This document shows, piece by piece, positions 29,832-36,668 of a stretch of DNA of 49,065 nucleotides. The stretch spans positions 1-49,065 of the IMG/VR virus record IMGVR_UViG_3300045742_000049, one strand, 5' to 3'. Every line of letters starts with the position of its first letter. Position 1 is the first letter of the stretch. The translations under genes were made by a program, and so were the position numbers. The notes beneath the pieces are model-generated. The model ran no database searches. It worked only from the letters and a program-made list of their open reading frames with translations, and had not been told where the DNA came from. Origin of the DNA: a virus.

Positions 29832-31396
29832 TCGCTCGGTCCTTCTGGGTCGATGGCCACAACGGGGCCGCACGCCCTTGTGGCCTTCTTCGGGTCACCC
29901 TTCACGAACACGAGGATGTTCTGATGAGTCTTGCCCAACTTGCGAGTGGCATCGAACTGACGGCCAGCACGCAGCGGAAGGCTGGCGGCATGAGTCACCA
30001 ACACGGCCTCGTTGTAGAGGCGCGTCCCGGCCGCCTCCATGATCTTCACCGTGTCGGCAGGGAAGCCGTAGTAGTAACCCTTCTTGTCGCGGAAGTCGCC
30101 GACCACGATGGCCACGAAACGATCGTTGGCGAGGCGCTCAACACTGTTGGCCATGATCTTGCCGAACGCCTCGATGAAGTCTGGGTACTCCATGGTGGAG
30201 AGATCGCGAGGGTCGTCGCTGTAGACCTCCAAGTCGCCATAGGGCGGGCAAGTGAAGATCATGTCTGCCGTTTCGTCTGTGAGGTTCATCACGTCCATGC
30301 CATCGCCCTCGATCCAGACCGGATCTGGCGCCGTCACGGGAACCGCCGAGGGGCGGATGGCGCTGACCCACAGGAGGTCGCCTTCACGGAGGTAGGGGAT
30401 GCACTTGGCCTCGTAGTAGGAGTCGAGGAGCACCCCGTCGAGGTCGATGCGCTCGGCGGCGACGTGGTAGTCCGATTCCTCATCGATCAACTCCACCATG
30501 TCGCGCCACCCCTCTGGCGCCCAACGGTCGAGGCGTTCTTCGGGGACGTGGCCGACGCAGATTGCGACGACAGGGATCTCAAGGCCCTGAGCAACGAGGC
30601 CATGAAGGATGCCAGCGAGCGTCATGCCCGATCCACAGGCGTTGACGATGCGCTTGGCGCCTTCGGGGATGTTCACGACCTGAGGAGCGGTGTAGTCCAC
30701 GGCCTCTTGGGACTCCATGCCGTAAGGGACCTCGACCCATCCGCGCTCTCGGGCATCGTCTCGGGCACGGGCGATGATGACCGAGTTGTAGCCGTAGTCA
30801 TGTTGGGTGATCACGGCGCCCGCAGCACGAGCGGCGAGCAACTCAGCCGTGAGGGGGCCGGAGGGGACGTGCACCCGGCACTTGACGCCCATCTCGTAGG
30901 CGATCTGAGCGACGAAGTTCACCTGGGGAGACATCCGACTCCCGGCCGTGATGACGCCGACACCCTTGTCCTTGGCCTGCTGGATGAAGTGCATACAGGT
31001 ACGGACCTTGGCCCCACGGACTCCGGCGTAGACGTACTTGTCCTCACGCTTGAGCCAGATGCCGCGCTCCTCCAAGAACTCGACCGGGGTCACGTCGGGC
31101 ATGGACTCAGCCGGGGTATCAGGAACGATACCCACGCCGTCGATGAGCAACTCCTTGGACTGCTGGTAGTTGGCCTCGATCTGGTTGGCGCGCACGTCGA
31201 TCCCGATGTAGCGACGCCCCAACTTGGCGGCGACGATGCCACGCACCGAACCACCAGCGAATGGGTCGAGCACGAGGCCCTTCGGAGGGCAGAACCAGCG
31301 GTACGCGATCTCACACAGCACGGGGTCGAAGATCGACGTGGCTCCGTCGCCGTAGAGGAGTTCAGAGTCGTTGGACTCGACCTCAGTGTCACCCAT
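29828..31396 (-). CDS. DNA methyltransferase with inserted PLP-dependent enzyme domain, 522 aa
   Basis: Residues 20-80 hold methyltransferase motifs X/I (D44-P-F-A-G-G49, then RRYIGID), the SAM-binding half. Residues of about 100-350 are a fold-type-II PLP domain like ACC deaminase/D-cysteine desulfhydrase: L-K-R-E-D, the Schiff-base lysine candidate K130 in G-A-K-V-R, a following S-R-M-S-P-Q-V-N, and the phosphate-binding G255-S-G-M-T-L-A-G. Residues 355-505 carry motif IV T-C-P-P-Y-G-D (382-388) and the end segment H-Q-N-I-L-V-F-V-K-G typical of amino-methyltransferases. The two methyltransferase parts together make one catalytic domain of X-I-(insert)-IV order. The frame is continuous. It probably modifies DNA bases; the added group is unknown. 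GGAGAGG precedes the ATG. Confidence 0.85.
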   Translation of the reverse strand: MGDTEVESNDSELLYGDGATSIFDPVLCEIAYRWFCPPKGLVLDPFAGGSVRGIVAAKLGRRYIGIDVRANQIEANYQQSKELLIDGVGIVPDTPAESMPDVTPVEFLEERGIWLKREDKYVYAGVRGAKVRTCMHFIQQAKDKGVGVITAGSRMSPQVNFVAQIAYEMGVKCRVHVPSGPLTAELLAARAAGAVITQHDYGYNSVIIARARDDARERGWVEVPYGMESQEAVDYTAPQVVNIPEGAKRIVNACGSGMTLAGILHGLVAQGLEIPVVAICVGHVPEERLDRWAPEGWRDMVELIDEESDYHVAAERIDLDGVLLDSYYEAKCIPYLREGDLLWVSAIRPSAVPVTAPDPVWIEGDGMDVMNLTDETADMIFTCPPYGDLEVYSDDPRDLSTMEYPDFIEAFGKIMANSVERLANDRFVAIVVGDFRDKKGYYYGFPADTVKIMEAAGTRLYNEAVLVTHAASLPLRAGRQFDATRKLGKTHQNILVFVKGDPKKATRACGPVVAIDPEGPSE

Positions 31397-31679
31397 GGAC
31401 CTCTCCGATCTCCCGGTACTGCCGGACGGCCTGCTCGGCCCATGTCTCGACCTTGAGGCCGATCTCGTTGGACTCACCCATCAGCGATGGCCAGAACTTC
31501 TCGCAGTCGAGGCATCGAGAGCGCATCCCCCCGGCGGCCATGATCTCGTCGCCGTAGATGTTTCGGATTCGATGTCGGCCAGGGCAGCGGCGGAAGGGGA
31601 CGAAGCCAATGCGCCAACGGAAGCGGTTCCAGAGCCGAAGGCGATGGCCGTTGATCTCGACGGGAGCGCGGCTACTCAT
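31389..31679 (-). CDS. Small basic Cys-containing protein, 96 aa
   Basis: The basic N-terminal half (R-L-W-N-R-F-R-W-R) is followed by C32 and a C56-x2-C59 pair, which may bind zinc. It lies between ParB-like protein B and the methyltransferase/PLP fusion, overlapping both by 8 bases, so it is probably made with them. A DNA-binding accessory role is only a guess. Confidence 0.7.
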   Translation of the reverse strand: MSSRAPVEINGHRLRLWNRFRWRIGFVPFRRCPGRHRIRNIYGDEIMAAGGMRSRCLDCEKFWPSLMGESNEIGLKVETWAEQAVRQYREIGEVHG

Positions 31680-32448
31680 CGTCGGCTCGCTTCCTCTCCT
31701 CGGCAGCGCCCTCAGGGACGAAAGGACGGTCTGGGTGATGGTGGCGCTGGGGTGCAGCCAGGTACCACGTCCGGGGCTTGTCGTCGCGCCCCAACTCGCC
31801 CTCAAGGCCGAGTTCGATCCATGTGTTCTTGCGGTCCTGCCACCAGCCCTCGCGAGCGTTGAGCACGGTGAAGGGTGGCAACACGAAGCGGTCCGATAGC
31901 GACAGGGTTGCCCGACGTGAGGTCTGAGCATCGTCCTTGCGCTTGATGTCGGCGAGCGGGTTCTCCCCCCGCTCATCATCACCATCGTCGGCGGCTTCCT
32001 CCAACTCGGCCGGGGCAGCCGTCTCGCTGAGGAGAGCCTCAAGGTCGTCCATCGTGTAGGAGGCGGCGTCGAGGAGGGCCTCGTCGGCATCAAGCACGTC
32101 GGCGATCATGGCGGCCAGGGCGTCATCGTCGTAGGTCCCCAACTCGGCCGTGCGGTTGTCCGCGAGGGCGAACGCCTTGGCGGTGGCCTCATCGTCATCG
32201 GTCCACAGCACGGCGATCTGAGTCCATCCCAACCGGCGCGCTGCTTGCAGGGTGTGGTTGCCAGCGATCACCTGCTTGGTGGAGCGTTGCACGATGATGG
32301 GCTTGCGCTGGCCGAACTTGTCCAGCGACTTGGCCACGGAGTCGATGTCGCCGACGCGAGGGTTACCCTCAAGCAACTGCGGCTCATCGATCGGGGCTGC
32401 GAGTGGCTGCAGCGATTCAGCGATCTTGTGGCTCACTGCTTGTTCCAC
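31672..32448 (-). CDS. ParB-like protein B with methyltransferase-associated C-terminal segment, 258 aa
   Basis: Residues 20-125 are a ParB-like domain (N29-P-R-V-G-D-I, P-I-I-V-Q-R, A-G-N64-H-T-L-Q-A-A), paralogous to the protein at 29034-29831. Residues 186-222 (DRFVLPPFTVLNAREGWWQD then RK..W..LGL..ELGR) match a segment that I remember preceding the catalytic domain of many phage DNA methyltransferases. Here it is on a separate chain from the methyltransferase two genes downstream, so the two may form one complex. Confidence 0.82.
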   Translation of the reverse strand: MEQAVSHKIAESLQPLAAPIDEPQLLEGNPRVGDIDSVAKSLDKFGQRKPIIVQRSTKQVIAGNHTLQAARRLGWTQIAVLWTDDDEATAKAFALADNRTAELGTYDDDALAAMIADVLDADEALLDAASYTMDDLEALLSETAAPAELEEAADDGDDERGENPLADIKRKDDAQTSRRATLSLSDRFVLPPFTVLNAREGWWQDRKNTWIELGLEGELGRDDKPRTWYLAAPQRHHHPDRPFVPEGAAEERKRADDE

Positions 32449-33008
32449 TTCTTGAACTCGCCAGGAGGCTTCCCCGCGGTAGTCCCAGCGATCCGCTCCA
32501 CCAGATCATCGACTGCTGGCTTCCTGAGCGGCAGAACCACCTCCGGGTCGTCTGGCTGTTCTCGGGTGCGGTCGCCAGGCCCGATGGTTGCGATCTTGGT
32601 GGGGTCGAACAGGGAGCCAGCCTTGAAATCCTCGACTACCTCCTCGCGGGCAACGTAGGGGAGCGACGGGACCTCGGCCATGGGGCCGGTCACTACGTCC
32701 CACCCCTCCCCGTGTGGCTCAGGAGCGTTCCCAGGCTCCGGTGGGGCCTCCTCAGGCTCAGCGGGCGCCTCTGGGGCGCTCAGCGTCGCTGAGAGGGCCT
32801 GAGCGACCTCACGGAACTCCTCCGGGGTCCTCTCGGGGGTCGGAGAGAGATCCCCGTCATCACTGAGGTCGATGTCAGTGAAATCGGCCGGTTCGGGATC
32901 AAGCCCCTCCTCCCTGGCTACGAGTCGATGGTTGCGCTCCCCGAGGGCGATTGCGCCCAGGACGAAGGCCAGGACGCCGAACAGAATGATGGCGACAGCG
33001 ATGAGCAT
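32433..33008 (-). CDS. Membrane-anchored acidic proline-rich protein, 191 aa
   Basis: One N-terminal membrane helix (MLIAVAIILFGVLAFVLGAI) is followed by a long acidic, proline- and alanine-rich tail without a recognised domain. The start at 33008 is favoured over 33017 because the -10-like box TACGAT overlaps the earlier ATG; it leaves a 7-base leaderless spacing. Function unknown. Confidence 0.75.
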   Translation of the reverse strand: MLIAVAIILFGVLAFVLGAIALGERNHRLVAREEGLDPEPADFTDIDLSDDGDLSPTPERTPEEFREVAQALSATLSAPEAPAEPEEAPPEPGNAPEPHGEGWDVVTGPMAEVPSLPYVAREEVVEDFKAGSLFDPTKIATIGPGDRTREQPDDPEVVLPLRKPAVDDLVERIAGTTAGKPPGEFKKWNKQ

Positions 33009-33015
33009 GACGACC

Positions 33016-33036
33016 ATCGTATCTAACCGAATCGAC
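33016..33036 (-). promoter_or_regulatory. GTCGAT-N9-TACGAT promoter-like element (leaderless)
   Basis: Minus-strand GTCGAT (33036-33031), 9 bases, TACGAT (33021-33016), ending 7 bases before the ATG at 33008. The first three bases of the upstream hexamer are conserved. Confidence 0.55.
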
Positions 33037-33047
33037 AGGAGCCAGGA

Positions 33048-33260
33048 CTACCCGACAGGATCGCCGTCCTCGTTGAGCCGGGAGCCACAATCGACGCAGA
33101 CCACCACGGTCAAGTTGCCGATGGGGGCGCCGGACCCGGCAGCGAACACCTTCACGGGCCACCGGCACGCGGACGGGAACATGCAGCGGTTGCACCAGAG
33201 TGCCGTTTCGATGGCGCCCTCCGGCCGCTCGCGTTCAGGCTCCTCATCCATGACCGGCAT
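33048..33260 (-). CDS. Zinc-ribbon protein, 70 aa
   Basis: C-N-R-C-x5-C in the middle and V-C-V-D-C near the end form a zinc ribbon. The start MPVMDEEPER lies 2 bases after the upstream stop. Function unknown. Confidence 0.7.
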   Translation of the reverse strand: MPVMDEEPERERPEGAIETALWCNRCMFPSACRWPVKVFAAGSGAPIGNLTVVVCVDCGSRLNEDGDPVG

Positions 33261-33262
33261 GA

Positions 33263-33472
33263 TCAGTCCCCGAAGTTCTTGGTCCCGGCACGCATGATGA
33301 GTTCCGCATACCACTCGGCGGCGTCCTCACGTTCATCGGGCATTGCCGATGGCATCGCTCGGCCGAACATCGTGCAGTGACGGCTCTCCAAGAAGCCCAC
33401 GACGCGTTGCTTCCACTCCTCTTGGGAGAGTTCGGGGGTCCGCTCCGTATCGGAGCGCTGTCCCTTACCCAT
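33263..33472 (-). CDS. Hypothetical protein, 69 aa
   Basis: A small, largely helical, basic protein. The start MGKGQRSDTE overlaps the exonuclease gene by 8 bases. Not recognised. Confidence 0.7.
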   Translation of the reverse strand: MGKGQRSDTERTPELSQEEWKQRVVGFLESRHCTMFGRAMPSAMPDEREDAAEWYAELIMRAGTKNFGD

Positions 33473-34070
33473 CGCTTTCGCCGACCCGTGGGATCGACTC
33501 GAACAACTCGGCGTAGGCCCGCATCTCGTTGAGGTGATCACGCACGTCGGCGAGGCCGCGGTGGGGCTTGTCGCCCTTGGAAGCGAAGGTCTGCCCGAAG
33601 GCGTCGAGATCGCTGCGCCCAGAGAAGGAGAAGGCGCGACGGATCACGCCGACATCGAGGTTGGGGTACTGCAGCCAACCCGTGAACTCCGGCATCTGGG
33701 TGGCGAGGAACTTGCGGTCGAAGTGGCCCACACCAGACCCGGCGATCATGAACTGGTGCTCACGCCCGACGGCGGAAAGGGCGAGGATCATCTCCTGCTC
33801 GACCTTCTGCGCCGACTTGGCTGCCCCCGTGGTGATGTCGTGGATCAACCCGTTCTTGGTGTGCATCTCGGTGACGTAGGAGTTCATCAGCCCTTGCCAG
33901 TTCGGGAACCGAGCCGGGTTCGGCTCGATCACCGCTTCGTAGGCGCCGAGTTCCTCGAACGGGGCGTTGGCATCGGTGATGACCATGCCGACTTCGAGGA
34001 TGGGGTCACTGTGCTCGTTGACGCCGGTCGTCTCAAGATCGATCCAGGCTAGGTACTTGGCTCGCGCCAT
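33465..34070 (-). CDS. Oligoribonuclease-like DEDDh exonuclease, 201 aa
   Basis: W-I-D11-L-E13-T-T-G (Exo I), G-H-F-D118-R-K-F-L (Exo II) and H170-R-G-L-A-D175 (Exo III) give a complete DEDDh active site. The length and the W-I-D-L-E-T-T-G opening are closest to oligoribonuclease, which degrades 2-5-nucleotide RNAs; a role in proofreading or primer removal is also possible. AAAGGA precedes the ATG. Confidence 0.88.
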   Translation of the reverse strand: MARAKYLAWIDLETTGVNEHSDPILEVGMVITDANAPFEELGAYEAVIEPNPARFPNWQGLMNSYVTEMHTKNGLIHDITTGAAKSAQKVEQEMILALSAVGREHQFMIAGSGVGHFDRKFLATQMPEFTGWLQYPNLDVGVIRRAFSFSGRSDLDAFGQTFASKGDKPHRGLADVRDHLNEMRAYAELFESIPRVGESDG

Positions 34071-34082
34071 GATGGTCCTTTC

Positions 34083-34322
34083 TCAGCGGGGTTCTGCAGC
34101 GACGGTCAGCATGGCTGCCTGCCACATCTCTAGCGGGTCCTCGCCCCTTTCGGCGGCGAGGGAGGTGATGGTCTGGGCGCTCATCTTGGAGAGAGCGATC
34201 AGCAGGTAGGCCGTCTCCTCCCTGTCATCTGGGATGAGTGTCCGACAGGCGTTGAAATCTCCAACCAGCGAGGCGGTCACGAGAGCCTTGGCGGTGTCGG
34301 TCGCGTCAGTGGTGAGGCTCAT
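34083..34322 (-). CDS. Hypothetical helical protein, 79 aa
   Basis: An all-helical protein similar in its middle to the gene at 10928-11254. The start MSLTTDATD is chosen because the promoter-like TATGGT ends 10 bases upstream and overlaps a possible earlier ATG. No clear ribosome binding site is seen. Function unknown. Confidence 0.7.
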   Translation of the reverse strand: MSLTTDATDTAKALVTASLVGDFNACRTLIPDDREETAYLLIALSKMSAQTITSLAAERGEDPLEMWQAAMLTVAAEPR

Positions 34323-34332
34323 AGGACTCACC

Positions 34333-34353
34333 ACCATAGCCGCCCGCCGTGAC
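34333..34353 (-). promoter_or_regulatory. GTCACG-N9-TATGGT promoter-like element
   Basis: Minus-strand GTCACG (34353-34348), 9 bases, TATGGT (34338-34333), 10 bases before the ATG at 34322, so the leader would be a few bases at most. Confidence 0.7.
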
Positions 34354-34369
34354 GCCGGATGGCCGCACA

Positions 34370-34750
34370 TTAGAGCGCGATTCCATGACCAGAGTCAACG
34401 AGCGCAGCGCTAAGTTCGTCGCCTGTACGCACGGCGTACACACGTCCCAACCAGCGACCGAATGAGTCCCCCTTCGAGGTGGTCACCCGGAACGGCCACT
34501 CAGCCCACTCGTCGGCCGGGGCGGGGAGGCCAACGGCCTCGTTGCACCACACGTCGGTGAATGCCTTGGCGTTGCGAGCGCGCTGCTTGGACTCGTCGGT
34601 GCCGCCGCGCAACTCGGGAGTGTCCACCCCCAACAGGCGCACCGACACCTTGGCGGTCATGTGGAAGCCGAGGTCGATCTGCATGATCAGGGTGTCGCCG
34701 TCAACAACGCGCTCCACCCTGGCTCGGTAGGTAAACGGCTCGGGGGTCAT
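34370..34750 (-). CDS. Thermonuclease-like (SNase) protein, 126 aa
   Basis: The start MTPEPFTYRARVERVVDGDT begins directly with the SNase fold. V-V-D-G-D19-T-L, V-R38-L-L-G-V-D43-T-P-E46 and a later F-G-R-W-L-G-R-V-Y cover the calcium-binding and catalytic residues of staphylococcal nuclease. No signal peptide is seen, so it acts inside the cell, probably degrading nucleic acid. The start overlaps the HNH gene stop by 4 bases. Confidence 0.85.
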   Translation of the reverse strand: MTPEPFTYRARVERVVDGDTLIMQIDLGFHMTAKVSVRLLGVDTPELRGGTDESKQRARNAKAFTDVWCNEAVGLPAPADEWAEWPFRVTTSKGDSFGRWLGRVYAVRTGDELSAALVDSGHGIAL

Positions 34751-35118
34751 GTCCACACCTTCTGTTGGGTGAATGTCACGGCATCGTGGCACCACGAACA
34801 CAGCGTTTGCAGGTTCGAGAGATGGTGCCAGCATGAAGGGGAGTAGCCCATCCCGCGCAGGGGGAGGATGTGATTGACCTCCAACTCCTCGGTGCTTCCG
34901 CACTTCACGCAGCGGTTCCCATCGCGGCGCCTAGCGAAACGTCGAGCCGTGGGCCAATGGTGATTGACCCTCCACTCGTGCTCGCACCAATCGGAGCACC
35001 ATTGGACGCGCCCACGATGGCACTCCTTGCCACACCAGTCGCAGCCGTCAGGCCACGCGCCCGCGGCGAGGTCACACGTCGTCGGTGTCGGTGGTGGGAG
35101 AGTCGGCTTGGTGGTCAT
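34747..35118 (-). CDS. HNH endonuclease, 123 aa
   Basis: The C-terminal half has C70-x2-C73, E-V-N-H83-I-L-P-L, H-L-S-N102-L-Q-T-L-C107-x2-C110-H, a canonical HNH domain. The N-terminal half has an additional cysteine group (C26, C29, C33, C41, C45). It differs from the two plus-strand HNH genes and is not an obvious paralogue. It starts 47 bases inside the upstream gene. Confidence 0.85.
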   Translation of the reverse strand: MTTKPTLPPPTPTTCDLAAGAWPDGCDWCGKECHRGRVQWCSDWCEHEWRVNHHWPTARRFARRRDGNRCVKCGSTEELEVNHILPLRGMGYSPSCWHHLSNLQTLCSWCHDAVTFTQQKVWT

Positions 35119-35251
35119 GGGACCATCTGACGATCAGGCGGCGAGCAAGGTCGGCAACGCCGATGTCCTGTTCGATCGCGTGGGCTTCGAGATTCTCATA
35201 CACACCCGAAGCGATGTCGAGGCGCAACGTCCGACACCGTTCACCGGCCAT
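35072..35251 (-). CDS. Ribbon-helix-helix-like small protein, 59 aa
   Basis: The frame MAGERCRTLRLDIASGVYEN continues L-E-x-H-A-x8-V-x-D-L-A-R-R-L-I, the strand-helix-helix pattern of CopG/Arc-type DNA-binding proteins. It overlaps the HNH gene by 47 bases in another frame, unusually long for this genome. It may be an autoregulator, but no operator can be assigned. Confidence 0.65.
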   Translation of the reverse strand: MAGERCRTLRLDIASGVYENLEAHAIEQDIGVADLARRLIVRWSHDHQADSPTTDTDDV

Positions 35252-35597
35252 CGATACTGCTCGGAGTCAGAATGCGATTGATGGCCGCTCCGAGAGTGAT
35301 GTCAACCGTCGGCCCATTGCCATAGGCGCAGGTTGCCTTCTTGAAGCGACCGTTGCGATAGACGATGTAGATGGTTTCACCGACCGGGCGATGATCGACA
35401 CTTCGCGAGGTCACCGTTACCTGCGTGATGTTGTCCTTGCCTTGCGTCTCGATGGCTTGGAAGTCGATGCAACGATCGATCTCGTTGTGCCGCTGCTCGG
35501 AGTCGAAGATGGCATTCTGGATGCGCTTCATTGACCGGGGCGGGACATTCACTGCAGCGGGGTGCCCGATGTACCCGGCCAGAGCGGTGCTCGGCAT
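35241..35597 (-). CDS. Hypothetical protein, 118 aa
   Basis: The central part (DNITQVTVTSRSVDHRPVGE) is strand-rich and the N-terminus contains MKRIQNAIFD. No family recognised. The start overlaps the upstream stop (TGATG). Confidence 0.7.
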   Translation of the reverse strand: MPSTALAGYIGHPAAVNVPPRSMKRIQNAIFDSEQRHNEIDRCIDFQAIETQGKDNITQVTVTSRSVDHRPVGETIYIVYRNGRFKKATCAYGNGPTVDITLGAAINRILTPSSIDGR

Positions 35598-35809
35598 CAG
35601 GCTTCCAATGAATCGTGCAGGGACAACTGTCCCTCGCAGTGTGTGGGGCTGTCCTCCACTTGGGGAGTGGGAAGCCCCGCCAACACATCCGCCGCCGTCT
35701 TGGTAGCCATGGAGATGGCGCCATAGGAGAAGTGGCTCGGGTGGTCGGAGATCGCCCGCAGGGTTGTGATGATGGCCCGGAAGTCCGGTTCCTCGTCACC
35801 GACGTGCAT
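35597..35809 (-). CDS. Hypothetical protein, 70 aa
   Basis: A small protein (MHVGDEEPDFRAIITTLRAI) overlapping the MazG-like gene by 14 bases upstream and the next gene by 1 base. Not recognised. Confidence 0.7.
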   Translation of the reverse strand: MHVGDEEPDFRAIITTLRAISDHPSHFSYGAISMATKTAADVLAGLPTPQVEDSPTHCEGQLSLHDSLEA

Positions 35810-36179
35810 CGTGTTCCTCCTCGGGGTTGGTCGAGAGGCGCTCGGGGAACCCGAACTTCTCGCTGGTGCGGTCGAACTTGGCGGCGATGGCATCAGCCAG
35901 ATCGATGCCGTAGAAGGCGGCAAGCAGGTCAAGATAGATGGCGGTGTCCGCGATCTCGTCGGCCAACTCCACGAGAAGTTCGGCGGGAGACGGATCGCCC
36001 TCGTTGCGGGCACCCGTCTCGTGACGCCGCAACTTCTTCACGATGTTGCCAGCCTCACCCGCTTCGGACTGCATCGCGTTGGACCAATCGACTCCCAGCC
36101 ACGGCTCGGTGTCTGGTGGATGCCAGCGATCACACCGGGTGGTGTTGGCTTGACGAAGGCGATCGAGGAAGTCGGTCAC
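35796..36179 (-). CDS. MazG-like nucleotide pyrophosphohydrolase, 127 aa, GTG start
   Basis: S-E39-A-G-E42-A-G-N-I-V-K-K-L and E71-L-A-D74-E-I-A-D form the ExxE...ExxD magnesium site of all-alpha NTP pyrophosphatases. The following IYLDLLAAFYGIDLADAI and KF...SEKFG fit the MazG family. It should hydrolyse (d)NTPs to monophosphates and could shape nucleotide or ppGpp-type pools. The GTG start overlaps the upstream stop. Confidence 0.87.
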   Translation of the reverse strand: MTDFLDRLRQANTTRCDRWHPPDTEPWLGVDWSNAMQSEAGEAGNIVKKLRRHETGARNEGDPSPAELLVELADEIADTAIYLDLLAAFYGIDLADAIAAKFDRTSEKFGFPERLSTNPEEEHDARR

Positions 36180-36661
36180 GACGAGGCCCTTCGGATGTTG
36201 GCGGCGATGGTCTGGAAGGCGTTGAGGCGCGCCTCGATGGCCCGCATGGCGCGAGCCGAGGAATCAGCGGCAGCCTCGGTGGTCTTGTAGTCCTCGTACA
36301 ACTCATGACCAGGCTTGCTGGTGATGGGGTCGATCGAGTCGCGAGCCAGGGCCTCGCGGTAGTCGGCGGCGGTGCGTTCCTCATTCTTCACCGTGTGCAC
36401 GATCACGGTGTCTCGGTGACGCTTCCACGCCGCCTCAGCCTTGGCCGCGTTGTCGGCAAGGTCCATGTGGATCGCGGTGAGGTCAGCCAACTCGTCGTCG
36501 GCGCGCACGATGCGCTCCTCGACCTCAGCCATGGTGAGCGGTTCCTTGTGGGCGAGGCCGTCACCGCCTGAGCGTTCGTAGCGCTGCGGGCGCGGAGCCT
36601 GCGGGCGTTGGCCCCGGCGTCGAGTGGGGCGCTCTTGTTGTTCCCAGCCGGGGTCAGTCAC
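36176..36661 (-). CDS. Hypothetical helical protein, 161 aa, GTG start
   Basis: A basic N-terminus (RPTRRRGQRPQAPRPQRYER) is followed by a long helical region with A-E-A-A-W-K-R-H-R-D and a C-terminal I-A-A-N-I-R-R-A. This layout recurs in unnamed phage proteins. The start is the GTG at 36661, 7 bases after TAGGGT, predicting a leaderless transcript. Confidence 0.75.
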   Translation of the reverse strand: MTDPGWEQQERPTRRRGQRPQAPRPQRYERSGGDGLAHKEPLTMAEVEERIVRADDELADLTAIHMDLADNAAKAEAAWKRHRDTVIVHTVKNEERTAADYREALARDSIDPITSKPGHELYEDYKTTEAAADSSARAMRAIEARLNAFQTIAANIRRASS

Positions 36662-36668
36662 GAGTGAC

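Noticed and set aside
29828-31396. That the methyltransferase/PLP gene is an assembly error joining two genes
   Set aside because: The frame is continuous, codon use is uniform, and the two methyltransferase parts are complementary (motif I in one, motif IV in the other), which a random join would not give. Read-level evidence was not available to me.
29819-31456. 545-codon open frame on the plus strand opposite the methyltransferase/PLP gene
   Set aside because: Shadow of the fusion gene; rich in V, D, H and G, with no motif.
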